Origin: Temnothorax longispinosus
Taxonomy: Eukaryota; Arthropoda; Insecta; Hymenoptera; Formicidae
Reading direction: 5' to 3'
DNA length: 64,000 bases
Assembly (NCBI RefSeq): GCF_030848805.1
Contig: NW_027270198.1
Coordinates: 1-64,000, forward strand
Shown piece after piece: positions 43,040 through 55,420 of this stretch. The first letter of the stretch is position 1, and every line of letters begins with the position of its first letter. The notes under the pieces are model-generated. The model searched no databases. It was not told where the DNA came from and saw only the letters and a program-made list of their open reading frames with translations. A program made the translations under genes and the position numbers.

Positions 43040-43655
43040 GGTATAAAAAACTTACTAAAATACTAATAATTATATTAATATAAATGATAATATATATATA
43101 TATTTAATATTAAAGACTAATATATTATTTAATATTCTAAACTAAATATTATATGAATAATTATATATACATATATGTAATATATGTAAATAAAAATAAT
43201 CTTATCCGTTTCGATAAATCCTTTCAGCTTTCCTTCCTTCTACTCTATTCCTCTTGCAAATTCTCTGCTGCAGTCCAATACACTATAATCTTGCACAAGT
43301 TAACCAAAGTTAATGAATCTTCATGAGCTCAGCTGTACTCAGCCGCGCTTTTGCTGTTTGTTGACGAGGGGATTAGAGAGGAGAAGAGAAAGGAAACGAC
43401 GGTGCTGCCTCTATCGCTGTCCCCCCGTACTGCCACATCCGTCGCCCAAAAATCCAGCGAGTTTGTCCCCCCTGCGAAAAAGGTAAGTATTTGTTGCAAG
43501 ATGGTTAATCAATTTGTTTAAACATTCCCCTTATGCAAACACGTGCATGGAAAGTGCCCCATTACGCACGCGTAGCATGCTCGCCTTCGGCTCGTGCGTA
43601 AACTCCGCGACCCGGGAATTTTCATCTTACCTCACTTGTTACACAAATAACTATT
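43040..43655. other. unassigned stretch upstream of exon-like array
   Basis: No supported coding gene. A possible zero-th exon donor AAAAAG|GTAAGT occurs at 43480-43488, in line with the array that follows. Confidence 0.4.
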
Positions 43656-43659
43656 TTAG

Positions 43660-44236
43660 GTTCCCGCCACGGGTGCCTCACCGCCGTCGCCCAGCCTCGG
43701 ATCCCAGCCGTTTCTCGCCGGCCAAGGTCAACCGGGGACCACAATGAGTAACCACCGCTTGATCAGGTAAGAATGACTATCACGTGTCACCGTAATTAAT
43801 TAATCCTTCTTTATTTTCAGATTCCCGCCACGGGTGCTCGATCTCCGGCGCCTACTCTCAAATCACCGATATCTATCATCAGCCTAAATCAACGTGGAAC
43901 CAAGATGGCTTACCACCGCTTGATCGGGTAAGTCACAGTATCAATGGTTAATTGACTTAATTAATTCTTCTTATTTTCAGGTTCGCTCTACGGGTGCCTC
44001 ATCTGTGTCGCCTACCCATGGAGCACCGCTGCTGCACACCGATCGGGATCAACGCGTACACAAGATGGCTGACCACCGTAAGTATAGATAACGTGGTAAA
44101 TTAACTTAATTAATACTGCTTCTTTTCAGGTTTCCGCCACGGGGGCCTCATCTGCATCTCCCACTGTTGAAGCACCGATGATAATCTCCGACCCGGATCG
44201 ACGCCTTCGCAAGATGGCTGACCTCCGCTTGATCAG
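43660..44236 (+). ncRNA. tandem array of four exon-like units
   Basis: Four diverged copies of one unit each begin after a polypyrimidine-AG (TATTTTAG, TTATTTTCAG, TTATTTTCAG, TTCTTTTCAG) and end at a donor (CAG|GTAAG, CGG|GTAAG, ACC|GTAAG, CAG|GTACG). Exon-like segments: 43660-43766, 43821-43927, 43981-44077 and 44130-44236, lengths 107, 107, 97 and 107. They share CCGCCACGGGTGCCTC at the start and AAGATGGCT.ACC.CCGCTTGATC near the end. Since 107 is not a multiple of three and no frame is shared, a non-coding or mutually exclusive exon array is likelier than a repeated protein domain. Transcription is inferred, not shown. Confidence 0.5.
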
Positions 44237-45126
44237 GTACGTAGAAGGTAAGTAATCGATAACTTCGTTGATATTTTCACAAATGATTGTTCCATTTATT
44301 TATAACTATTGTTTCACAAAGATGGTTGTTCACAAAATTTCGTTCCGCGCAAGATGACGGTCGCACGTCTCGCAAAGTGCGAAGTTTTCGTTTTCGGTAC
44401 ACAATGACCGTTCGTCTTTCGTATCGACGACTTGTAACGCGTTGTGCGGGCGTTCCCGTTTGTTCCGGACGCTGTGGTAATCGAATTTCGTAATTTGGAA
44501 CGTAATCGCGATAATTACTGCGACACGCCGAGATATATGCGCGAGACGGGTGTTACCTTTACGAGCGCCCACGAGAGACTGCCTCGAGGAATATTCCTCT
44601 TTGTGGCTCCCTACCTCTGATATTTTATCCCCACCATGGGGTCACGGCCGCTTTCTCTTCGCGGTACTTTTCCACGCTACGCAGTTACAATAGGTGTTTA
44701 CGACTTCTGGCCGTGCCAGATGTTCGCGGCGGAAATTTCCACTCACAGTACCCTATTTGCGACGCGCTTAAACGGCTCCCGGATAGTGGTTTTCCACCAC
44801 TCTCAATTTTTGACTTTTAACGGCGCCGACCCGTGCGCACGTCCTCTCTTACGTCCCTATAGAGGATTCCGGACCGACTTCTCGAAGAAGACGTCCAAGT
44901 CGTTTTCGCGATACCCGCCGTTGACGGCGACTCCCGGTGCTCGCTTCCACGGTCCCTAACAACGATATTCCGGACTTAGTTCTTGCAGCCGACTTCCGGG
45001 TCTCGATTTCGCGGACCGTCCCCGTAACTCGCTTTCGGGTGATCGGATTTTGACGGCGACCTGTTCCTCGGGTGTACCAGGTCTCACTCTCGAGGCACCG
45101 TGTGTTTTTTCCCGTGGATGACGCCT
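44237..45126. other. unassigned GC-richer stretch
   Basis: Open frames without recognisable domains on both strands; no repeat or promoter I can support. Confidence 0.4.
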
Positions 45127-45365
45127 GGTTTGCTATCTCGTCACCCAGTGATCGGATTGCGGCGCTCTTTGGGTGTGCCTCTATCTCGCGACCCTGTGGT
45201 TCGGCACAGGTGGTTTTCCTCCGCGCACCGCGCACGGTAGTGGTACTCGGTGACCGTGGTTCGCTATCTCGGGCCCCAGTGCCCGGATCGCGGCGATTTT
45301 CGCGTGTGCCCCTATTTGGGGACCTCGTGAGTCGGCACAGGTGGTTCTTTAGTCGCGCACCCCAC
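45127..45365 (+). repeat. two degenerate ~130-bp tandem units
   Basis: Copies starting GGTTTGCTATCTCG (45127) and GGTTCGCTATCTCG (45258) share GTCGGCACAGGTGGTT-like and TCGCGCACC-like blocks at their ends. Confidence 0.75.
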
Positions 45366-46552
45366 GCGTTTTGATACTTCGTGTCCGCGCTTCCCTAAGT
45401 CGTTGCCCGATTCGATGGACTTCGCGATTTGTGCAAATTCGGGTCTGGGCATCCCCGGTCTAAAGATTGTGCGTGGCTCGATTTTTTCGCTAACCTGCGC
45501 GGTATCGCGATCCACGCGCAAATAATTCAATACTACTTCTGGTCGGGCTGGGCACTGTTGTGCCGGAAAACAAAATAAAATTCGTATAGATCGGCCAGAG
45601 AAATAAAATAGGTATACTTATTCCCTATGTGAGCCGCTGCTCGGCGACCGCTGTCGCGTTACTTAACCCTAACTTACTCGCTATGGCATCGTACGTAGCT
45701 CGTCGATGATGTAACCCCGCTTCCCCTCCCGGGATGCGGGGTTTTCGTCTCCGTCCCGTCAGTTGGTCGACACGACGCATGCGGTTGCAAGGTTAATTAC
45801 CGACATTTAGCCGGTTAAAACCATACAAGTTTTAATTGGCTTTACGGAATTACAAAAACCTTTAATAAAGTACGCACAAAAATGTAGAAAGCTAGGGTCA
45901 ATTTTACATCAAAAATTAAAAATTTAGGCACATAGAGCTGTCACTGACAACAATATTTGCTTATACAAAAATACTGCAATTTATATATGTATACAAAATG
46001 AGATACAAGCCCTCTAGGAAAAACATTTAAGAACAATATCGTGCAATTAGAACTGATTAAAAGCCTAGAAAAAAAGTTGCATGCTTTTAACTTTTATATG
46101 TGCAAAAGCATATGCAGGTTGATAGGATAAGCAGTATTGCGTGTAGCAAGAGATGACGCAGCGATCGGACAAGGACAGATTACTATAGTTAGACAAGGAC
46201 AGATATAGATATATAACATAGAAAACAGGATTATAAATGTTGACATTATCGACATCAAAGAAGTTCGGTCTTCGCTATAGGATCCCCTTAAGTCCCGTAT
46301 ACGAGAGATCGTATTCCCCGGTTTTTCGCAAGGAACTTTTTCTTCAGCGGTCTCTGTTACATCGACCGTAGAGTCAATCGAGGAGGTATCGCATTCTCCT
46401 GCCCCGCGGAGCCGGGACCGTCTGGCTGAGGTCTTGGAACCTCCCAGAACTCCGTCCCCCACATATCCCTCGATTCCCGAGAAGTGCACTCGAGAGTTTC
46501 CTCTTCACCACTTTTTCAGGGATCTCTCAGCTTATTTCCTCCAATTTACAGG
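45366..46552. other. unassigned stretch
   Basis: About 1.2 kb without a supported gene. A 131-codon minus-strand frame (46489-46094) ends in hydrophobic residues but shows no family motif. A hairpin-like CCCGC...GCGGGG near 45717-45740 is the only structure noted. Confidence 0.4.
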
Positions 46553-46972
46553 TCGGGGACCTTCAGGCTAACGGATTTTTGTTTTTTTTCGTACTTACTG
46601 TACTTGAGGGTCATCACTCGGACATCAATTTCCCAAAGTATTAAGGCGCGCTTTTCAGAAAAACTCGGGAAAATCGACTTTGAAGAATTCCGACCGCGCT
46701 ATGTACACAGAATTTTAATTTTAATGTAAAATTTATCAAATTCATGCTAATTAATATTTAATTATCGTTTTCAATGAAAAACTTACATCTCCTTATTTTG
46801 AATATTGGTACAAAAATGAAAAACGTCAGGTAGGAAATAAAATGGTTTTATATTTTTGAAAATTACGAGAAAATACAGCGCCAAAATGATATTAATAAAA
46901 TATTGTTTAATTTTTAAAAGTGAATTATATGATATGAAATATATAGTTTAAAATATATTGTATACAGTCGTT

Positions 46973-48834
46973 TTACACGTCAATATTGCACGAACCAGGA
47001 TGATATTTATCGTAAAAGCAAGGGAAACAATAAGTTTCACGGCATCTAGCACACCGTACGAACGCAGATATTTTACAGGCGCAAGGTTTTTTTAAAATGT
47101 CTATTGGAAAACATACTTCATTGACGTTCATAAAAATGTCTCTGTCATCACAAAGGTTTGAAGCGAACCACGCGTATCGAATCATGTTCTTAAAAATTGG
47201 AGAGAACAGCTGGTGATGTACAATAGATTGAATTTTAATGCAATCTTCTCGGGAATTAATTTCGCGTTCTTGTTCGATCAAGTAGGCGCAATTTTGAAGA
47301 CGCTTTATGAAATTTTTTACCTGTCTATAAAAATATACATCACAAGGTTGGACCAAAGGGTACATTTCGGGGGAATAAATTTAACAATGCATGTTGGCAG
47401 ACGCTTATCGTCTAAAAAAATTTCATCGTACATCTCCGGCTTGGTCTGTCCTCCCCAAGAATCGACGAGTAAGAGAAACCTTTCCTCTCCCACGTATTGC
47501 TTTACAGTTTTAATTAAAAAATTTTTGTATAAATTCGTTGTCAGCTTTCCCGATTTCGACGATGTGACGACGACGTTACGATATTTTTGGACATACTCGT
47601 CCACCGATTTCTGAACTCTGGGTCCAAATGAACCTGTTGGTTCTTGTAGGCACACGAAAACTAGGGGTAACAATTTCCCAGATAGAGTGACACTGTACTG
47701 CGCTGTGTAGGAGTGGGTCATCTTATTCATGTTCTGCCTTTGAACAAGAACTACCTTTGATCCTTGGTTTGCGAGTGTTCTGTTAAAGGTGGACTGATAT
47801 TGGCACCCTGAAAAATATTTTTTAAATTCACCATATTAATTATACGAAAGTGTATTTGATATATGTATAATAAATCCTGGACATATAAATATTTAGCAAA
47901 TATTTAAAATCTCTTTATTATAAATATTTTTTGCTACATGAGTCATAAAAAAAAATGAAATTTTTGTAAATACCTGTTTGGTCAGTATTGATGACAAAAT
48001 TGGGATTGAATTTTGATATCAGGTCACGAGTCTGTATGCGAAAATTTTCCGCAGCAGCTAAGGTTTCCTCTATTGTTGCACTTTCTCTTTTGGACACATA
48101 TTTCGTTATCTTTCGTTGGCGAATTCGATGTTTTCGTTTGAATCGCTCAACCCACGAATTGGAAGCTTTGAAATCCAAATTTTTAAATTGACTTGCAGCA
48201 GATAAAGCCCACTGCTGCAAGTTTTTTGTCGTTACTTGCTGATGGATTTGCCGAGCTTCTGTGAAGCGATCATATGTCCACGAGTCGATAATTGCATATT
48301 TGTCGAATATGGTTCCACCATCTTTAATATGTTTTTCCCATTTCGCCAAATCCTCCATACGTTTTAATCGGGAACATCCTTTTTTTTGTAGATTCTTCAG
48401 ACTCCAACTCGGATGAGATTTAGCAATATTTAATACTTTTATTTTGTAATCCAATGGAATATTTTGATAGTTCCTGGATTTCGACTTTTGTTCTCTGGCT
48501 CGTAATCTTCAGAAGAATCGTACCCTTCAACTTCTTCGAAAGCGTTGTCGTAATTGATTTCATCACACGTAATCATTCTTCGTCCGTCACAAACTCCTTC
48601 TCGGCTAGACTTTGTAACGTATACTGGTAAATGTCTTCTGCTAGTAGCATCGATTCTTCAGTAATTACCGAAGATTTTTCTGCGGTGAGACCATCTTGTG
48701 CAAGAAGCTGCTCGTAATACATAACGGCATTTTTTAAACATAATTTTTCAACATTTTTGCACAGGTATTCTTCAACAGCCCTCTTCATGTACAATCGAGG
48801 TGCTAGGCACATCAACAGATTCCACGTCCGACAT
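46973..48834 (-). pseudogene. pogo-like DDE transposase, left arm
   Basis: Translation from ATG 48834 gives an acidic N-terminus, then a helix-turn-helix/CENP-B-type DNA-binding region (SNSWVERFKRKHRIRQRK), the first catalytic Asp in NPNFVINTDQTG, a 166-bp intron (47808-47973, GT-AG), then FLLLVDSWGGQ and a PPKCT..QPCDVYFYRQ block of the DDE_1 fold. The intact C-terminus adds a Cys-rich segment (CACKISAFVRCARCRETYC). One-base losses near 48574 and 47360 break the frame. The family moves Tc1/mariner/pogo-type transposons. Confidence 0.82.
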
Positions 48835-49021
48835 AATAATTATTTCGACAGCTTTTTTGTTAGACACGTGTGATTGCCGCCCGAGTCGAAGGCGAGGGCG
48901 GCAAATGTTGCAAACTTCACAACGTTGCAAACGGTGCAAACTTCACACGTTTGCCGCTCTCGCCTTCGACTCGAGCGGCAATGACACGAGTCTAACAAAA
49001 AAGCTGTCGAAAATAATTATT
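48835..49021. promoter_or_regulatory. symmetric centre of the palindrome, possible bidirectional promoter
   Basis: The region between the two start codons is itself mirrored except for ~45 bp (48910-48954) containing TGCAAACTTCACAACG and a second AAACTTCACACG. Since both genes start here, it must hold any divergent promoter. No TATA box is evident. Confidence 0.4.
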
Positions 49022-50907
49022 ATGTCGGACGTGGAATCTGTTGATGTGCCTAGCACCTCGATTGTACATGAAGAGGCTGTTGAAGAATACCTGTGCAAAA
49101 ATGTTGAAAAATTATGTTTAAAAAATGCCGTTATGTATTACGAGCAGCTTCTTGCACAAGATGGTCTCACCGCAGAAAAATCTTCGGTAATTACTGAAGA
49201 ATCGATGCTACTAGCAGAAGACATTTACCAGTATACGTTACAAAGTCTAGCCGAGAAGGAGTTTGTGACGGACGAAGAATTGATTACGTGTGATGAAATC
49301 AATTACGACAACGCTTTCGAAGAAGTTGAAGGGTACGATTCTTCTGAAGATTACGAGCCAGAGAACAAAAAGTCGAAAATCCAGGAACTATCAAATATTC
49401 CATTGGATTACAAAATAAAAGTATTAAATATTGCTAAATCTCATCCGAGTTGGAGTCTGAAGAATCTACAAAAAAAAGGATGTTCCCGATTAAAACGTAT
49501 GGAGGATTTGGCGAAATGGGAAAAACATATTAAGATGGTGGAACCATATTCGACAAATATGCAATTATCGACTCGTGGACATATGATCGCTTCACAGAAG
49601 CTCGGCAAATCCATCAGCAAGTAACGACAAAAAACTTGCAGCAGTGGGCTTTATCTGCTGCAAGTCAATTTAAAAATTTGGATTTCAAAGCTTCCAATTC
49701 GTGGGTTGAGCGATTCAAACGAAAACATCGAATTCGCCAACGAAAGATAACGAAATATGTGTCCAAAAGAGAAAGTGCAACAATAGAGGAAACCTTAGCT
49801 GCTGCGGAAAATTTTCGCATACAGACTCGTGACCTGATATCAAAATTCAATCCCAATTTTGTCATCAATACTGACCAAACAGGTATTTACAAAAATTTCA
49901 TTTTTTTTATGACTCATGTAGCAAAAAAATATTTATAATAAAGAGATTTTAAATATTTGCTAATATTTATATGTCCAGGATTTATTATACATATATCAAA
50001 TACACTTTCGTATAATTAATATGGTGAATTTAAAAAAATATTTTTCAGGGTGCCAATATCAGTCCACCTTTAACAGAACACTCGCAAACCAAGGATCAAA
50101 GGTAGTTCTTGTTCAAAGGCAGAACATGAATAAGATGACCCACTCCTACACAGCGCAGTACAGTGTCACTCTATCTGGGAAATTGTTACCCCTAGTTTTC
50201 GTGTGCCTACAAGAACCAACAGGTTCATTTGGACCCAGAGTTCAGAAATCGGTGGACGAGTATGTCCAAAAATATCGTAACGTCGTCGTCACATCGTCGA
50301 AATCGGGAAAGCTGACAACGAATTTATACAAAAATTTTTTAATTAAAACTGTAAAGCAATACGTGGGAGAGGAAAGGTTTCTCTTACTCGTCGATTCTTG
50401 GGGAGGACAGACCAAGCCGGAGATGTACGATGAAATTTTTTTAGACGATAAGCGTCTGCCAACATGCATTGTTAAATTTATTCCCCCGAAATGTACCCCT
50501 TTGGTCCAACCTTGTGATGTATATTTTTATAGACAGGTAAAAAATTTCATAAAGCGTCTTCAAAATTGCGCCTACTTGATCGAACAAGAACGCGAAATTA
50601 ATTCCCGAGAAGATTGCATTAAAATTCAATCTATTGTACATCACCAGCTGTTCTCTCCATCTTTAAGAACATGATTCGATACGCGTGGTTCGCTTCAAAC
50701 CTTTGTGATGACAGAGACATTTTTATGAACGTCAATGAAGTATGTTTTCCAATAGACATTTTAAAAAACCTTGCGCCTGTAAAATATCTGCGTTCGTACG
50801 GTGTGCTAGATGCCGTGAAACTTATTGTTTCCCTTGCTTTTACGATAAATATCATCCTGGTTCGTGCAATATTGACGTGTAAAACGACTGTATACAATAT
50901 ATTTTAA
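49022..50907 (+). pseudogene. pogo-like DDE transposase, right arm
   Basis: Same gene as the left arm on the plus strand: ATG 49022 (MSDVESVDV), HTH region near 49690-49760, first Asp in VINTDQTG near 49865, intron 49883-50048 (166 bp), VDSWGGQ near 50390 and VQPCDVYFYRQ near 50505. It escapes the left arm's early frameshift but has its own one-base losses near 49534, 50655 and 50764; the last destroys the Cys-rich C-terminus. So each copy is broken at different places. Confidence 0.82.
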
Positions 50908-51317
50908 ACTATATATTTCATATCATATAATTCACTTTTAAAAATTAAACAATATTTTTATTAATATCATTTTTGCGCTGTATTTTCTCGTAATTTTCAA
51001 AAATATAAAACCATTTTATTCCTACCTGACGTTTTTCATTTTTGTACCAATATTCAAAATAAGGAGATGTAAGTTTTTCATTGAAAACGATAATTAAATA
51101 TTAATTAACATGGATTTGATAAAATTTTACATTAAAATTAAAATTCTGTGTACATAGCGCGGTCGGAATTCTTCAAAGTCGATTTTCCCGAGTTTTTCTG
51201 AAAAGCGCGCCTTAATACTTTGGGAAATTGATGTCCGAGTGATGACCCTCAAGTACAGTAAGTATGAAAAAAAACAAAAATCCGTTAGCCTGAAGGTCCC
51301 CTCGTTAGTATAATTAT

Positions 51318-51399
51318 ACCAGATCTAGTATAATTAAAAACCATTTAGTTTCCAAAAATTATGTTTTAGTATCTAGTATAAAATCTGGTATATTTGGGC
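51318..51399. repeat. small inverted-repeat (possible MITE)
   Basis: ATACCAGATCTAG and its mirror CTAG...ATCTGGTAT bracket an ~80-bp AT-rich segment immediately outside the palindrome. Confidence 0.5.
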
Positions 51400-51404
51400 T
51401 GCGT

Positions 51405-51528
51405 TCGGGGAGTGCACTATTAGCGCTATTGCATCATTCTATCTTTATCGCTAATCAGGTATAAAATAAGGATAGAATAAGCAAATAGCGCTAATTGCGC
51501 GCTCCCCGAATCCAGCCTTGCTTTGTGA
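51405..51528. mobile_element. ~124-bp MITE (CTGCGTTC family, distant copy)
   Basis: Ends GGCTGCGTTCGGGGAG and CTCCCCGAATCCAGCC, with internal TTAGCGCTATT mirrored by AATAGCGCTAA. Its termini resemble the other CTGCGTTCC MITEs. Confidence 0.7.
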
Positions 51529-51631
51529 AACAGTATAATTTTAGTAGCAAATTCAATTATAATTTTTGTACAAAAAATGAGTCAATATGTTCAAAAAATG
51601 CCAACAAGATCACGTGTCACGTGACAATAGT

Positions 51632-51729
51632 TCAGGACTACGTTCCAAAATTCTACCTTAGTAACTAAAATCTATGTTTAAGTCACGTATTTAGTTACCG
51701 ATTGAGGTTGAATTTTGGAACGCAGCCCT
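51632..51729. mobile_element. ~98-bp MITE (CTGCGTTCC family), copy 2
   Basis: Ends AGGACTACGTTCCAAAATTC and GAATTTTGGAACGCAGCCCT. Same size and termini as the copy at 42110. Confidence 0.8.
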
Positions 51730-52038
51730 GATTGATACCAGCCAATCAGAGCCATCAGAAGGCGTTGTCACGTGACTTCTTGGCGCCTGTCTTGAGACTC
51801 TTTAGGTTATTAGTGTTATCACATATCAGTACATGCAGTTATCAAATGTTAAGCAAAGCTGTTTATAAATTAATTAGTTGCATAGGAAGAAAAAAGTTAG
51901 TTAAAGTCATTATTATCATTATAGTCTGTCATCATAAAATTTTATAATATTTTGTCACAGCAGTAAGTAAATCAAATAACTTCTGAGCCAAAATGTACGC
52001 AAGGATTTGATTGTATATCAGTGTAATGTTATTTTTGG

Positions 52039-54741
52039 ATGACTAAACCGCAATATACCCAAAAGTTTCGTCATGAGTGGCTTTAGGATCCTTTTTTAAA
52101 AGATTGGTTGATAGCAGTAGAATCAACAGGAGGACTGCTGTTTAAATGTAAAATGTGTTATAAAATATTGAATAATCACTATGGCTTATTTTAAAAACAT
52201 ACAGCATCAAAGAAACATCAGGAGATGAAAAAAATTATTGTTGGTTCTACACAACCTAAAATAAAAGAAAAGGTAAAGGAAAATCATGACAAGAAAGTAG
52301 CAGAGGCTGGACTTGCTTTGTTTATAACAAATCATACATCAATTAATCAAATTGATCACTTAAGTAATTTATGCAAGAACGTATTCAAAAATTGTCCTGC
52401 AGAATTCGGTTTACAAATACATCGGACAAAATGCACAAACATAATAAAAAATGTATTAGCGCCTTTTTTTAAAAAGGACTTAAGACATGACATTGGAAAC
52501 TCGTCATCTAGTATACTTATTGACGAATCAACTGATATATCCGTAAAGAAGTTTTTGAGTATTGTTATCATTTATTTCAGTCAAAAATCTAATCGTGTAG
52601 TAACAACCTATTTTGATTTCTCAGATTTCTCAGCCACGTCAATTGTTGAAACTATAAAAAAATTCTTAGAGAATATAAGTTAAATTTAAATAACCTTATT
52701 GGAATTGGGACAGATAATGCATCAGTTATGGTAGGAGTAAATAACGGAGTATATGCTCAATTAAAAACGGAAATTCCACATTTAATATTAGTAAGATGTG
52801 TATGCCATTCTGTTCAGCTTGCAGCATCTCATTAGGGAAACTTATGATTGGTTTGCGAGATCTACATCAAGAAAAGAATATTATGAAAATTTATATAAAA
52901 CTTTAAATGATGGGCAACAACCTCTAAAAATTGTTCAGTCATGTCAAACAAGATGGTTATCAATTGACCCAGCAGTAGCGAGAATTGTAAACCAGTGGAT
53001 AAAACTGAAACTATTATTCGAAACTGCTCGATATAATGAAAGATGTTATACTGCAGAAACTTTGTATAATCTTTACAAGGATGATAAAAACTATATTTAT
53101 GTTTTTTAAAAATAATTTTAAATGATGTTCATAGAGTAAATAAATTATTTGAAAGTAATGATGTTGATCCGTTAAAATTACTTAATGAACTAACGTTATT
53201 AATAGAGTCACTTATTAATAAGATAACAACTCCTAGACAAAAACAGATTGATATTTTTAAAAATAACTTTTTATCATACCCTGATAGAAATTGTTATTTA
53301 GGCTGCTTATGTAAAAACTCAATTCAAACAATGAAAGGCAAAGGGAAATTATCATTAAAAGAAGAAAAGTTACTTAGGAAAAAGATGGTCAATTTTGTTG
53401 TTTCTTTAATAAATGAATTAAAGCAAAGATTATATATATACCAGAAAATATAGCTGTACTTAAGGTGGTTGAGCTAGTACCATATAAGTCAATATAAGGC
53501 CTAAATTTTATTTTAAGAAAAACCATTTTTATGGATATATTCTAGACACTTGTATAATTACTGGTTTTATAATGTAACTTTTCATTCGATTATGTATCAA
53601 TTTATCTACTGATAAATGTAAACAGTTCAAGATTTGACTTCAGTTGACATTCGTACAAGAGAAATGTTGCATTGCATCTCTTCGCTGTAGGCAGCTATCA
53701 TGCCAGTGCCATGTGTTTGAGTAAGGTTATGTATTGTTTATGTTAAAAAATAATGGAAGGTAACAAATAATTTCGATAACGAAAGATTTGCTTGCAAAAG
53801 AATAGTGCTGTGGAAAGAAAAACACTACACGGCGCGGCGTTGCCACATGTTCACGTCGCGTACAGTTGATCGAAAGGCCGACAAGAAACGCGACGATTCA
53901 TCAACTTTTGATTGAATTTTTGGCCTTATTACACGTCAACGTCGTTTTGTTTTATACTCAACAAGTGCTAGAAAAATCAAATAATGTTATTTTCAGTTTT
54001 TTGAACTTGTTTCTTTACAGACAGTGAGTGAAATTCTCGAAAAATGTATGTTTCCGGTACAATTTCCCATAAAACCTATGTTAAAAATGCCAACTTTGAG
54101 ATGTAATATCTCAAAAACTAGACGTCAGATCTTCTCAAAATTGCAAATTTAAGCGCGCGTATTTAGGTTTTTTTATAACATATTTTTAATTCGAATTTTT
54201 TTTCTTTGACATGCTCTGATGGCCCAATCACCTTAAAATGATTTCTAATATTAGTGTAGATAAATCATTATCTCATAATCGTCCATCTTTGGTCGAGCTT
54301 TTAAAACACTTTTCTTATAACGATGAGAAAATCGACAAAATGTTAGACTCATGGAACAAAATACATCTTATAAAATGGAATAACACTACAGAGACAAAAA
54401 CATTTTGGTATGAAGTTATTTTATATATATATATTTTATAAAGATGCTGCAGGCCAAATCCATTTTATGATTTGGCTATGTTTGCTTTAAAAATGTTAAG
54501 TCTACCTCATTCCAATGCAGACGTAGAAAGACTATTTAGTCAACTCAATTTAATAAAAAATAAGTTAAGGAATAGATTGGAGGCAGATACTGTAAAGGAT
54601 ATAATATGTATAAGAGCTGGGTTAAAACGTTATAATAAGTGTTTTAATTTTGACTTATTAAAATCTATAATAGATAAAATGAAAACAAATAAAAACATAA
54701 AAAAAATGCAATACCTAATTTTGATTTTAATTTTATTTTGA
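52039..54741 (+). pseudogene. hAT transposase, near full-length but broken
   Basis: From ATG 52039 the fragments follow hAT order: a zinc-finger-like CKMCYKIL...HTASKKH segment (52150-52225, with in-frame stops), LIDESTDISVKKFLSIVI near 52520, GIGTDNASVMVGVNNGVY near 52700, CVCHSVQLAAS near 52800, QTRWLSIDPAVARIV near 52945, and the C-terminal dimerisation motif MLSLPHSNADVERLFSQLN near 54500. It is interrupted by a TTAA-flanked insertion (53464-54232) and many stops. hAT enzymes use a DDE RNase-H fold. It is a different hAT lineage from the fragment at 29.4 kb. Confidence 0.85.
53464..54232. mobile_element. TTAA-flanked non-autonomous element inside the hAT gene
   Basis: 769 bp with TTAA on both sides (53460-53463, 54233-54236) and short inverted ends GGTGGTTGAGC / GCCCAATCACC. 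No coding capacity. A TTAA target suggests mobilisation by a piggyBac- or Kolobok-type transposase. Confidence 0.75.
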
Positions 54742-54885
54742 TAAAGACTGTTCTTGAATAAATAAATATTTTATTGTAATGGTTGATATTATTTGCATAG
54801 ATTAAGTATAAATACTTAAGAAGAATATATAAGAAAAATATTGTAGGACATAAATATTTAACAAAAATAAATTTATTAATTTATT

Positions 54886-55350
54886 TGTGTTTCAGAGTAC
54901 ACAGTACACAGTACAGAGTACACAGTCTCCTTCGGAGCTGGTACGCTCTTCTTAAAGAACCGGGAATAGAGGACACTGGATATGGAAATAAATGCGTGTG
55001 ACCGTTTAACAGTGTCTTTATTTAACGATCGAGGCAGGCGACGTCTGATCGGCCGTAGAATGGACACGGGTTCACTTCGATAATCTCCTCAAAATATGTG
55101 TGGTTTGGACACGTTCCGATGACGAACTGACTTTCGGTATACGCGAGCTCGACTGACAAAACTCTCGGGTATTCGCCGATCATTCTGTTTACATGCCGTT
55201 TTGCGTGATCCCCGTGTGAGCCTCGCATGCTCGCGTTCTATTTATCTCGAAATATACAATTTCGATCTTCGCAAGGAATTTAGCCGGGTTCGAGGACTCT
55301 TCGATTCTCTCGCGTCAGCATAACTTTAATTCATTCCGAAACACACCGCC
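54886..55350 (-). repeat. 3' LTR of the BEL/Pao element (putative)
   Basis: On the minus strand a purine-rich GAAGCGGGCGG (about 55351-55361) precedes TGTGTTTCGG, and the segment ends ...CTCTGAAACACA at 54886, giving TG...CA limits of about 465 bp. A GTACACA-rich microsatellite lies at the terminus. The other LTR is not in the window, so the limits are inferred. Confidence 0.5.
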
Positions 55351-55420
55351 CGCTTCGAATTTTACATTCGATGATAAGTATTAACTCGCCTTAGGTACAA
55401 TAAATTATCGCTACATTTCG

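Larger units (their letters stand above)
46553..51302. mobile_element. 4.75-kb palindrome of two head-to-head pogo-like transposase units
   Basis: Left arm about 46553-48909 and right arm about 48955-51302 are inverted copies of ~2.35 kb differing by scattered substitutions and 1-bp indels. Both arms end outward at the same point (GGGACCTTCAGGCTAACGG), with unrelated flanks. Only ~45 bp at the centre is not mirrored. Each arm encodes the same transposase, diverging from the centre. It is either one element with transposase-bearing giant inverted ends or two copies joined head to head. No target duplication is clear. Confidence 0.85.

Noticed and set aside
45640..45680. Telomere-like TTAACCCTAACTTA
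   Set aside because: One degenerate copy only, not the tandem TTAGG array of insect telomeres.
49022..50907. Palindrome as a pure assembly artefact
   Set aside because: The arms differ by several substitutions and indels and end at the same element boundary with unrelated flanks, which a simple read-folding artefact would not give. Long-read confirmation would still be useful.
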